Source of the DNA: Taiwanofungus camphoratus | Taxonomy: Eukaryota > Basidiomycota > Agaricomycetes > Polyporales > Taiwanofungaceae | Direction: 5' to 3' | Assembly: GCA_003999685.1 (NCBI GenBank) | Contig: CP021222.1 | Span: 2,294,001-2,358,000, forward strand | DNA: 64,000 bases | Part shown: one piece after another, positions 36,456 to 46,485 of the stretch | Position numbering within the stretch: the first letter of the stretch is position 1 | Layout: the number at the start of each line of letters is the position of its first letter | Position numbers and translations under genes: made by a program | Notes under the pieces: model-generated | Databases searched by the model: none | Seen by the model: the letters and a program-made list of their open reading frames with translations, nothing else | Told to the model about the DNA's origin: nothing

Positions 36456-38414
36456 TCACTGGTAGTCATACCGTGTCTCCCTTGGGTTCCCTGATAACCA
36501 TACACCCCGTGGCACGAACTGGTCTGCATAGTCTCTGACGGTGGACGCTGAAGACTCGGTCGAAATGGAGGCTTGTGAGAACGCTGGAGATGGAGAACGG
36601 GCTGGTCCCTCCAAGGTGGCATTTATCTGCCGATTGACTCCCATCTGCCACTGTCGAATTTTGATGGTCGCATCCTGCTTAGGCGCATACGGGTTTTTGA
36701 TCGGGAGTGAAGGTACAGTGTGTTCACCGGTAGGAATGAGAATCCTGATGGCTTCTTCATCGTCATTTACGGCGGTGTCTGTATCTGACATGTAGGCTAA
36801 GACATTCAAGTTACATTTGTCAAGCGCATACGTCGTCAAACCGAAAAGTACCCGCTCACCATCGCTATTGATGCCCCATTCAGAGTTAGAAGGTGCAACT
36901 GAAATTCTGCGTCTAGGGGGTGGCGGGATTGAGCTTCTGACTTCCAGTCCAATACTGTCAACTGGTTCTGGTACCTACATGCATAAGACGAGATCGGTGA
37001 GAGCGTGGTTCATCGTCATGAGAGTAGACACAATGCCAAGAGTGCTCTCCGGTCTTCCGTATTGTTGATTGGAGACATGATGTCTCGGACAATACACGGC
37101 ATCTCTGTCAAAATATGCGGATACTCTCCACTGACCTCCGGTATTTCCCAACCACCTGGTATGCCCACTGCAGAGCCGAACCAATATACTAAACATTCTG
37201 CGACGGTTGGCCGCTTCTGGTCGGAAGTCTTGACATCAGACACAAACCCTCTGGTCCAACCTTCGAACAATGCAACTCAGACATGATTTTTGCTGAATCC
37301 CACTGTTTGATACCTTTGGAGAAAGCGCCGAAAACCCATCCCCAGTAGGTGGTGACCACAAACCAATGAGATTTCCTTCGGAAGCAGACGTCCCAAAGCT
37401 GTTGAATGCATGAGAATGAGGTTCCCATGGACCGGCACGCGTGCGTACCTTGGCCCACAACCGCTCTTTGCTGACATAGCTCAGCGCAGGAGGATGCCCG
37501 TCTGGCAGGCTTTCACGGGGAAGCTGTTATTTTCAGTCAGCGCTTTGCATGCGCAATGGTCATCAAAACTCAGAACGTACTGATCGACATGTCGCAAACA
37601 GCTCTAAGTCTTTGGGAGAGAGGATCCATGGCGGCTGTATCACCACTGTGATAGACTGCTTGTCCACTGAAGGAGTCATAGTTGCCGTAGGACTCCATGT
37701 GATGTGCCTGAATATCTCCTCGTCTACCTCCATCCGGTTCTCCGAATCAAAACTATAATCCGCTGTTATCGGAAACAGAAGATGCATGATGCGTTGCACT
37801 GTCTCTAACGGGTATTCGGCGACCCATTTGGCCACCCTCCGAGAAGGAGTAGATGAGTCAAGGTGTAGAGAGTGGTCAATATCTTGAGTACACTGGAGAC
37901 TTACCGTGCTGCATTCGCAGGTTTCCCCAACGACTTCCGGGTTATATTGTATTGCGGATAGCATGGAATGCTTATTGCCTCTCCCGTCGACTCATCCTCA
38001 TTATCAGCATCAAGTGGATGACTGGGAACATGGTCATCTAAGACTATGCGCTTTTAGTCGCAAAGTCCCAATGGAATAAGGGGCAACGGTTTCAACTTAC
38101 ATTCAAGCACTGTCTCAGTGAAGAAAGGATCTTTTATGCAGTGCATAACCTCAAGTACCCTATACTCATTAGGAATAACTGAAAGCGTATTTTTGTGCGA
38201 CTTATGGCCCAAGGGAGGCATCGGTGGAGCAGAGACGTTGAGGCTCATAGTGGGCAGAGTAGCCTGAGAGAGGTACCACCTGAGGTTCTTCGTGGCGGGG
38301 GAAGATAGGACAGCCTGGACCTTTTCCCAGAGTTCGTGTCGTACCATCTATGCAAGATTGAAGACGAAGGGTTGTGAAATTTGCTTGAGGCGATTGTACA
38401 TTTCGATCTGACAT
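36456..38414 (-). CDS. Unrecognised multi-exon gene, possibly membrane-associated
   Basis: Exons joined by eye on the minus strand: MSDRN (38414) plus MVRHELWEKVQAVLSSPATK...VLECK; then PLDADNEDESTGEAISIPCY; then RVAKWVAEYPLETVQRIMHL...WILSPKDLELFATCRS; then PRESLPDGHPPALSYVSKER; LWDVCFRRKSHWFVVTTYWG then WVFGAFSKG; WTRGFVSDVKTSDQKRPTVA then ECLVYWFGSAVGIPGG; a segment with AYFDRDAVYCPRHHV and a hydrophobic STLGIVSTLMTMNHALTDLV. A Pro/Ser-rich C-terminal part ends near 36456. The first exons suggest an F-box-like or scaffold start, the middle has aromatic hydrophobic stretches, and no family is recognised. Splice sites are tentative and the 3' end is uncertain. The LINE target lies about 150 bp upstream of the proposed start, probably in its promoter. 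Confidence 0.5.
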
Positions 38415-38564
38415 TTTTGTACCCAAGCCGGTGAATTGTGCAAGGTGCTATGACAACGAGAAATAAGTAACAGCACTTCCATGAGCATTTACTATTGAAA
38501 TTCAACAGTGGCGGCAGTATTGGTCATGACGACGAGAAAACAAGGGCAAGTTACAAGGACCTCC

Positions 38565-38581
38565 GAGTCGAAAGACAACCC
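38565..38581. repeat. LINE target-site duplication, left copy
   Basis: GAGTCGAAAGACAACCC, identical to 48991-49007. It marks the pre-insertion site between the unknown gene (start 38414, -) and the Cys/His-rich gene B (stop 49310, -). Confidence 0.95.
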
Positions 38582-39934
38582 CTCCACCCGGAGGCGCGGC
38601 CCGGTGAACGGGTCGTGGATCGGTACATTGATCGCTTCGAGCGGGTGTTCCTGGACGGAAAAGGTCCAAACAAAAGCTCACCAGAATTTGCCGACTGGTT
38701 GGAGTTCACCTGGTGGCCGGAATTCTGGCGCCAGTTGGCCCAGCCAGAAGGGCGAATGCTATTCACTGATGGATCGTATGCAAATGCGCCACAAGTGAGA
38801 TCCGGTAGCGCGTGGCTCGTCATTGACGGGGAAGATCACGTTGCCCATGGGAAGTTTGGGGCCGGCAAGGTCCAGAGCTTTGATGCAGAGATGCTGGCAT
38901 TGGCGTGTGGGCTGCGTGAAGCGGTCCGTGACGTCCCTGCCCACATCACCACCCTTATAGTCTGTTCCGATAACCAATCGGCACTCGACCAAATTTTCAA
39001 GCCGGAGGTCGGACCGTTGCAGATGGCGGCGGTCATGGCCTCTCAACACGTCAGAGCATTCCTCGATGCAGACGAACACCGATGCATTGTCCTTTTTTGG
39101 GTTCCATCCCATAAAGGCATTTTTCAGAACGAGTTCGTCGATGGACTCGCAAAGAAAGCATTGGGTGATCCCCAACCGGAATTCATCTCACAATCGATGG
39201 CCCTTGCTCGTGTCAAGGCAAGGGTCAAAAAGCGTTGGGGGACATTAATCGACAATCCCAACTATCACGGTCGACGGTTATGGAAAGTAACCGAGGACGC
39301 CCTACCGCTGCACGGGACCACAGCTAAGGGCACATGGGTCTTAAAAGCAGCTGGCAAGTCCAACAAGGAGGTGGCACGTGTGTGTCATGTGCTCACCAAC
39401 CATTTTCCAGGCGGTGAATACCGCTCTAGATTCAATATCCCTGGCCCTCACCTCTGTTTGTGCGGAGCGGAGGAAACCAGGGAACATGTGCTCTTCGACT
39501 GTCCATTCTGGATCAGGACGAAGCACCAACAGGGTCCTCGTGATCCGCTTCTGATGGGGCCCCCTGAACAAAGGGGATGGACCCCGGATGACATTATGGA
39601 GTTCCTTCGGCTTAACCCGATGGTCTCCACCTTTGATTGGGTGGAGATTTTAGCAGAATCTCTGCTTGAAGCTGAAGCTGCGCGCACGAGAACGTTCACT
39701 TGTGCCCGCCTTATGTGCCACACTGTCGGAAGACAAGCGGCCTGGCAGCGGTTCCATGTGGACCGACATTTAGATCCCGGTATGACCACAGCCCTGGGTG
39801 GAAAGTACCGGGAATTCTGCGAGTGGTACGACGCCGAAGCAAAGGCGTTTGAAATGTACCATAATTGGATAGACGAGGGGATAGCGGAACCCAGTATCCG
39901 CAACGACCCCCCCGTCTACCCGAATGATAACTGA
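38582..39934 (+). CDS. LINE polyprotein C-terminal part: RNase H domain and zinc-finger-like tail
   Basis: An open frame of about 450 codons within the LINE. The RNase H catalytic residues can be placed: D in MLFTDGSYANAP, E in FDAEMLALACGL, D in VCSDNQSALDQ, and a late D in NEFVDGLAKKAL, with VPSHKG before it. A Cys/His motif CLCGAEETREHVLFDC follows (C-x-C ... H-x4-C), as in many LINEs that carry RNase H downstream of reverse transcriptase. The frame is open upstream to an ATG at 38495, but those first 29 codons are host DNA on the far side of the target duplication. A gene model starting at 38495 would therefore be chimeric. No break is seen in this part. It ends VYPNDN, TGA 39932-39934. 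Confidence 0.88.
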   Translation, partial: LHPEARPGERVVDRYIDRFERVFLDGKGPNKSSPEFADWLEFTWWPEFWRQLAQPEGRMLFTDGSYANAPQVRSGSAWLVIDGEDHVAHGKFGAGKVQSFDAEMLALACGLREAVRDVPAHITTLIVCSDNQSALDQIFKPEVGPLQMAAVMASQHVRAFLDADEHRCIVLFWVPSHKGIFQNEFVDGLAKKALGDPQPEFISQSMALARVKARVKKRWGTLIDNPNYHGRRLWKVTEDALPLHGTTAKGTWVLKAAGKSNKEVARVCHVLTNHFPGGEYRSRFNIPGPHLCLCGAEETREHVLFDCPFWIRTKHQQGPRDPLLMGPPEQRGWTPDDIMEFLRLNPMVSTFDWVEILAESLLEAEAARTRTFTCARLMCHTVGRQAAWQRFHVDRHLDPGMTTALGGKYREFCEWYDAEAKAFEMYHNWIDEGIAEPSIRNDPPVYPNDN

Positions 39935-39996
39935 GGCCTGAAAACTGTAGGGCTAGACTCAGTTCCCCAGGTGATTTACTGACGGAACGGGATAAC

Positions 39997-40539
39997 TGAT
40001 ACAATTTCTTTTATCGCATATCTTATCGGTCGGACCTCGGATCGGTCCCGTGACCTTTCGCTTCTAGGACGGGCCTCGGGTAGGCCCAGCTTTTTCACGC
40101 AGCATCTTGACTCATCGCTGCTTACGGTACGGGCCCCGGTTACTCATGAACACTGACTCATATCGGGCCCCGCTTACACATTTCGTCTTACGCTTACTGA
40201 TTGCTAATACGGCCCGATGACTCATATCGCCTTACTTACGCTTACTCATGCTGATTCTTAGACCACGTGCCATGGTCCGTGCGCAGGGTAGAATACGTAT
40301 ATAAGGCCCTGTACTCTGTAGGTCGGACCTTAAGTTCGATCTGGTTACCAAGTAGCTAGTTACCACTAGCAATCTTATACTCGTATCTTGCGACCTCTCG
40401 CTTCGTACCTGAGTACTCGCTCGACTCTATCGACTTCGCCCAGGAGGACATACGCAGTGTCCATAAAGCCTCACTACTATCTCTAGTAGCCAGGTCCTCA
40501 CGTTCGAGGCTTTCCGGTCGTTGATACCAGCTTGTATCA
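39997..40539 (+). repeat. 5' LTR of the gypsy element, with TATA box
   Basis: 543 bp, TGATAC...GTATCA. A TATA box (TATATAAG) lies at 40298-40305. The expected transcript start about 30 bp downstream falls near 40332, where the sequence complementary to the primer site begins. The direct copy is at 46486-48730. Confidence 0.93.
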
Positions 40540-40552
40540 AAAGATCGAACTT
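40332..40552 (+). promoter_or_regulatory. Self-priming arrangement: R start and complementary primer-binding site
   Basis: AAGTTCGATCT at 40332-40342 in the LTR is the exact reverse complement of AGATCGAACTT at 40542-40552, two bases past the LTR end. An 11-nt match between the predicted RNA 5' end and the primer site is the arrangement known from Tf1/sushi chromoviruses, which prime reverse transcription with their own RNA instead of a tRNA. The family mechanism is established; its use here is inferred from position and complementarity. Confidence 0.75.
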
Positions 40553-40640
40553 TCGCTAAGTCGCCCCTAGTCTTATCTAGTAGGGCTAACCGTTAAACAC
40601 CACGTCTATCATCGAGACAGTCGACCCCACCGCTTGGGGA

Positions 40641-41963
40641 TTGCCGACTCAAGTAAACCACGCGCCGCTTCTGTACGATCGTCTTCGTTGGACCTTCGTT
40701 GATCAGAACCTCGATCCAATCTACCCGAACTCCCCACTCGCGTGGGCAGGGACAATTTCGAATCGACAAGCACAGGAGAAATTAGCCTCCTATTTCAGAC
40801 GTAACCCTCCGCCAGACGGAAGAGACCCAGCTGGTTTCTTTCCCGCGTCGATACCTTCGACACCGCTGATAGCCACCCCGACCACTCCCACGTTCCCATC
40901 ACTTCCTTCCACACCCGTAACCCCTACCACCCCTACCACGATGGCTACTATCGCAACAATGACCAGGGCGGAGCTCGAGGCGCTTATAGCGCACCTCGCG
41001 GCGCAACAGCAACAGGGGAGTTGACCCCTTAAGCTCGACATTCCTGCACCGGAGCCGTTCACCGGGCAAGGAGAAGATCTGGAGCGTTTCCTCCAGCGGG
41101 TGGAGCACTACCTCACTGCCACCAACAATCAGGGGTTAAGCGATGATGCAAAAATCGCTTACACGGTCACTCTCATGAAAGGAGGGCAGGATGCACGTAT
41201 CTGGTGCGATACGTTTTATGAATGGGCCACGGGAGGGCATGCTCCCTACGCTAGCTGGGACGTATTCAAGGCGAGCTTGCGACTCGCGTTCCCTGAGCAC
41301 GAAGGAGTCCAGAGGGCTCACCAGGTGCTAATGGAGTTGCCGGCCAAGCAACTAAACAAGAAGACCAGGGTCAGTACAAAGATGTACGTGGAGAGGTTCC
41401 GACTCCTGGCAGAGAAGGCCAAGTTAAAGGACGCTTTCACGAGCCTCCAAGGCCAACACACCAAGAACGATTACCCCACGTTGAGGGCGATCTTCATCAA
41501 AGGTCTGGACCGCCAGATCTACACGACACTCGCAGGCCGCACCAATACAGAACGACCCAACTCCATGGAGAAATGGTACGCTGACGTTCTCCACCTCGAC
41601 GCCGTCTACAGAGGGATCGACCAAACCCTCTCGACCACCACTGATGTCGACTACAGCGAACCCATGGAAGTGGACACGCTCGTCACCCCACGCCCCACGC
41701 CGTTCACCAAGAAATGGGAGGACGGATGCAGCCTCAGCGAGAAGGAAAGGAAGTACCACATGGACAATCGTCTATGTTTCTACTGCCACAAGGGAGGACA
41801 CGCGGTGCGCAGGTGTCCGAAGAAGATGGCCAAGACAGGCCAAAGGAATACCTCGAAGGAACCTGAGGCGCGATCCCCCATGGATTTCCGCTCGTACATC
41901 AGGACACTCTCATCGGATGAGAAGAGGGCGATGTTCGAGGAGTTAGGAATGGAGGATTTTTAA
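40641..41963 (+). other. gag region of the gypsy fossil
   Basis: A Pro/Thr-rich N-terminal part precedes a capsid-type helical region, followed by a CCHC zinc knuckle (CFYCHKGGHAVRRC, 41775-41816). This is typical of Ty3/gypsy Gag, which packages the element RNA. Broken copy. Confidence 0.85.
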
Positions 41964-41989
41964 AGGGGCAGGGTGAGCCGACGCAACCA

Positions 41990-44900
41990 CTGCCCGTATC
42001 CATTTCACTGTCCCGTGTGGTACTTGTAGTCCGGAATGACAGAGCTCTTCACATTCCGATTACTGTGGGACGAAAAGCCGTCGAAGCCCGCGCCTTTATC
42101 AGGAATATTCATGCATCCACGATTTGTTAAGGAACACAAGCTACGGACTGAGGCGTTACCGCGCCCAATACCAGTGTTCAACGTGGACGGCACTGCCAAC
42201 AAGCAAGCGCTCATCAACAGATGAGCCTTGCTATCGTACAAAATCGGGAACGAGCCCCGGTTTGTCAAAGCATACGTGGCCAGTATAGGGAACGAAGACG
42301 TCATCTTCGGACATACATGGCTCAAACTCGAGAACCCCAGTATTGACTGGAAGGGGGGTCGTGTGGAACTGAAGCACCGTATGACCCTGCCAGAGTCTCG
42401 AGAGTGGAAGAAGGGGATCATCGCGCAACGAATAGCGTGACTGGAGCTGAAGAAACTAGCCGAACGAGAACAGGAAGAAGCCCTGGATCCCGTGCTAGAC
42501 TACGAGGTAGACTGGTCAGCACCCCCTTGTCCACAAGTAGCGGCATTCCTCGCCGAACGAGACAAATCCCTCAAGAAACAATGGCAGCCCACCATTGAGG
42601 AGGTAGAAGACGAAGGAGACTTCGAGGTGATCGACATCATGTCTCCTGTCTTACCAACGACAGAAATGTCTAGGCAGACGGCACGCCGCGACATCCCAAT
42701 CGCACCCCTGGTAGAAGAATCGGTCAACAGTATCACATTGGATCAGGCGATGGAAACAATCGACGACGATGAACTGATTATAGCGTTCATCGAAGGAGAC
42801 GATCAAATCACAACGTATGGACGGGACTCATACCCAGCGTATCGAAATGCACCCCTTACGGAGGAGAAGTACCCTCTCGACGGAACCTATCGTCGTCTCA
42901 AAAATGGTCTTATCTGGCAGGTCAAGCACGACATTGGTCGACTCACCACGTCCACAGAACTCGCTATCAAGGAACACGCCAAGAAAGAGGAGAAACCGGT
43001 CACGGAACTCGTCCCTGAATACCTCCACGACCTCCTCCCGGTGTTCGACAAAGCCAAAGCAGCGAGACTTCCCCGACATTCGGAGTTCGACCACGAGATA
43101 AACCTCAAGCCAGATTTTAAGGACTTCAAGCAGTCGACGTATTCTCTCAACTGGGATCAATGAGCAGAACTGGACAAGTTCCTCGAAGAAAATATAGAGA
43201 AGGGGTACATCTGACCGTCCAAATCGCCACTCGCAAGCCCATTCTTCTTCGTGGATAAGAAGGATGGCAGATACCGACCATGCCAGGACTACAGGGAACT
43301 CAATGAGGGAACGATCAAAGACAGATATCCTCTTCCCCTCGTAACCGAACTTCTGGAACACCTCAATAACGCCACGATCTTCACGAAGATGGACCTTCGT
43401 CAAGGATACAACAACCTTCGCATCAAGGAAGGTGACAAATGGAAAGCGACTTTCGGTGTTCCAGCAGCTGGGGAAGGACCTCCCTCGTTCTACGAACCCC
43501 TGGTAATGTTCTTCGGAATGTGCAACTCACCAGCAACGTTCCAACAGATGATGAACACGGTCTTCGCAGACATGTTTAAGGAAGGATGGTTGGCAATCTA
43601 CATGGATGACATCCTTATCTACTCGACAGACCCCGAGGAGCATAAGAAGCGAACACGGCGAGTTATCGAATGACTTCGAGATACTGATCTGTATCTCAAA
43701 CCAGAGAAATGCAAATTCGACGTGCAAGAAGTCGAATTCTTAGGCATGATCATCAGACCCGGACAACTCGCCATGGACCCAGTCAAGGTAGCCGGCATCA
43801 AGGATTGGCTGATACCTAAGAACCTCAGGGAGGTTCGGTCGTTCATCGGATTTGGGAATTTCTACCGCCGGTTTATACACAGCTTCTCGCATCTGGCCCA
43901 GCCTCTGGTCTCGCTTACGCGAAAGGACGTCAAATGGCACTGGGACGATGAACAGCAGGAAGCTTTCGAGGCACTGAAGAAAGCTTTCCTGGAACAACCA
44001 GTTTTACAGATGCCTGACCCGGAGAAGCCATTCGCGTTGGAAACAGATGCATCAAAGTTCGCCACGGGCGCCGTCCTCAGGCAAAAGGACGACAATGGCG
44101 ATTGGCATCCTTGCGGTTATATTTCCCAAAGCATGACGCCAGCGGAACGAAACTACGACGTCTATGACCGAGAACTCATGGGCGTCATGAGGGGACTCAA
44201 CGAATGGAGTCACCTCCTCATCGGAAGCCCGTATCCAGTCACGATCTACAGCGACCGCAAGAATCTGACGTACTGGAAGACGGCACGGAATCTGAATCGA
44301 AGGCAAGCACGATGGGCTCTTCGCTTGTCCGAATTCGATTACAGATTAATTCATGTACCGGGCACGCAAATGGTGCAAAGCGACGCACTCTCCCGACGCC
44401 CCGACCACGATGACGGTTCATCAGACAACCAGGATGTAACCGTCCTACCAGACAAGGTATGGGCAGCGGCAATTGACACGAGTCTCAGGGCTTCCATCGT
44501 GGAAGCATGCGTAAATGACTCAGTGTATACGGAAGGGATGCGTAACGCATGAAACGGCTCAAACGACCACTGAACAATTCGAGATGGAGACCTCCTCTAC
44601 GATAATCGGGTGTATATTCCCCTGGATGAGGATCTGCGATGACAAACGGTCTCGAATTATCACGACCTCCCCTCCGCGGGCCACCCTGAAATTCAGAAGA
44701 CTCTCTCGTCCATTCGACGGGACTACTGGTGGCCTGGAATGGCTGACTTTGTCACGCAATACATCAAAGATTGCGGCACTTGCCAACAAATGAAAGTTAA
44801 CACGCACCCCACCCGACCGGCCCTACTCTCGATCAAATCCGTGCAGCACGCCACTCCGTTCAGTACATTCTGCTGCGATTTCATCACGGATTTGCCGACT

Positions 44901-45917
44901 TCGGAGGGCTACGATTCAATTTTGGTCGTTGTGGACCACGACCTTACGAAGGGGGTAATTTTCATTCCATGCAACAAAACGATTGACGCATCAGGAACAG
45001 CCAAGGCACTATATCGCAAGGTGTACAAGTGGTTTGGTCTTCCAGACAAGATCATTAGCGATCGGGGACCACAATTCGCATCAAAGGTATTCCAGGAGCT
45101 CTGCCATATGACTGGAGTCAAGTCGGCTATGAGCACAGTGTTCCACCCTCAAACGGATGGAGAGACGGAACGAGTCAACCAGGAACTGGAGATCTACCTG
45201 CGATGTTTCACGAGCAACAACCCGGACAATTGGTCATCGCTGCTGGGCTCAGCACAATTCGCTCACAACTCGCGTGAGCATTCTACGATCAAGGCGTCAC
45301 CCTTCAAGGTCATGATGGGCTATGAACCTCGAGGGATTCCCGTCGTACACCCCGGATCGGACACACCGGGCGCCGCTTATCGACTGCGGAACTTGCAGAA
45401 GATTCAGGAAGACGCACACTCAGCAATGGAGCTAGCACAGGCGGTGTTAGCAAGATGCGTGAAACCCAAAGGAACGGGTTTCCGCAAAGGACAAAAGGTA
45501 TGGCTAGACTCACGGAATCTAAAGCTGCCATACCCGATGAGGAAGTTGGCTCCCAAACGCGAAGGACCCTTCGAAATCACGGACGTTCTAGGACCGGTGT
45601 CTTACAAGCTGAACCTCCCAACAACATGGCAAGTGCACCCCGTTTTCCACGCTGCACTTCTTTCGCCATACACCGAGACGGACACCCATGGTCCCAATTA
45701 CACAGAACCACCGCCGGAGCTTATCAGTGGCGAAGATAATTATGAAGTGGAAGCTCTGGTCGGACATCGTGAGAATCGCCGAAGGAATTGCCGAGAATAT
45801 CGAGTCAGGTGGAAAGGTTATTCATCCACCGATGACTCATGGGAACCGGAAGAGAACTTAGCCAGTACTGCGGACGAGCTGCTAAACGTATATAAGCAGC
45901 GCAAGAATTTACGATGA
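41990..45917 (+). other. pol region of the gypsy fossil (protease, RT, RNase H, integrase, chromodomain)
   Basis: Order as in Metaviridae. Protease-like segment about 42.0-42.4 kb. Reverse transcriptase about 43.0-43.9 kb, with [12 protein letters not shown] and the YMDD active site near 43600. RNase H about 43.95-44.45 kb (ALETDASKFATGAVL, YDRELMG, TIYSDRKNL). Integrase about 44.65-45.6 kb, with an HHCC finger ending CGTCQQ and the D, D, E triad segments DFITDLP, SDRGPQFAS and GETERVNQELE. Chromodomain 45741-45863 (YEVEALVGHRENRR, VRWKGYSSTDDSWEPEENL). The region is broken in several places. Confidence 0.9.
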
Positions 45918-45956
45918 GTGAAAATCAGTCGCATTTTCACTCCCCTCATTGTTCGC

Positions 45957-46211
45957 ATGTCTCAGAAAAACGGTCCTTCATCCTCGTTCACTCGCTACGG
46001 TCCATGCTACCTCTGTGGTAGCACTCGTCACTCGCACAGGACGTGCCCCGACTACAAATGTCTCCGCTGTAGTCGCCCATCGCCTGGGCATCTTACGCGC
46101 GAATGCACCACCGTCAATTACGCATTCGCCAATGACCCGGTACCGCCGTATCATCCAGAGTGGTTCCTGCATGTCGTTAAACTGCGAGGGAACGACCGTG
46201 CACGTCGCTAA
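45957..46211 (+). other. Extra small zinc-knuckle frame downstream of the chromodomain (gypsy fossil)
   Basis: An 84-codon open frame, MSQKNGPSSSFTRYG, with a CX2CX4HX4C knuckle (CYLCGSTRHSHRTC) followed at once by a variant CX2CX6HX4C (CLRCSRPSPGHLTREC). It lies about 40 bp after the end of pol and before the purine tract. Its role is unknown; a nucleic-acid-binding accessory protein is possible. Confidence 0.55.
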
Positions 46212-46485
46212 ACTACAACGCACGACCGACATGTCGTAAAACTGTAAAGTTCGAGCTGAAAGGATGCTCGCGGTTGGAGGGGTCATCCCCTATGGGTTCA
46301 AGGGTCATCCCTTATTGGTCGTGGTGAAACACCCGCTCATCACTTCCAGGAAAGTTTTTCAAGTTCATCCTCGGAAGTTCGTCAAGTTCGTCGACGGTTG
46401 TCAAAGTTCGACTCGGAGAAACTCGACGCGTCCCCATTGGAGTTTAGTTGATTGACCAGGCGTTCAATCATAAGTAGGGGGGTAA

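Noticed and set aside
38495-38581. N-terminal 29 codons of the 479-codon RNase H frame
   Set aside because: They lie outside the LINE, before and within the target duplication, so they are host DNA read in frame by chance.
42828-43403. 191-codon minus-strand frame inside the gypsy pol region
   Set aside because: It is the antisense shadow of reverse transcriptase coding sequence.
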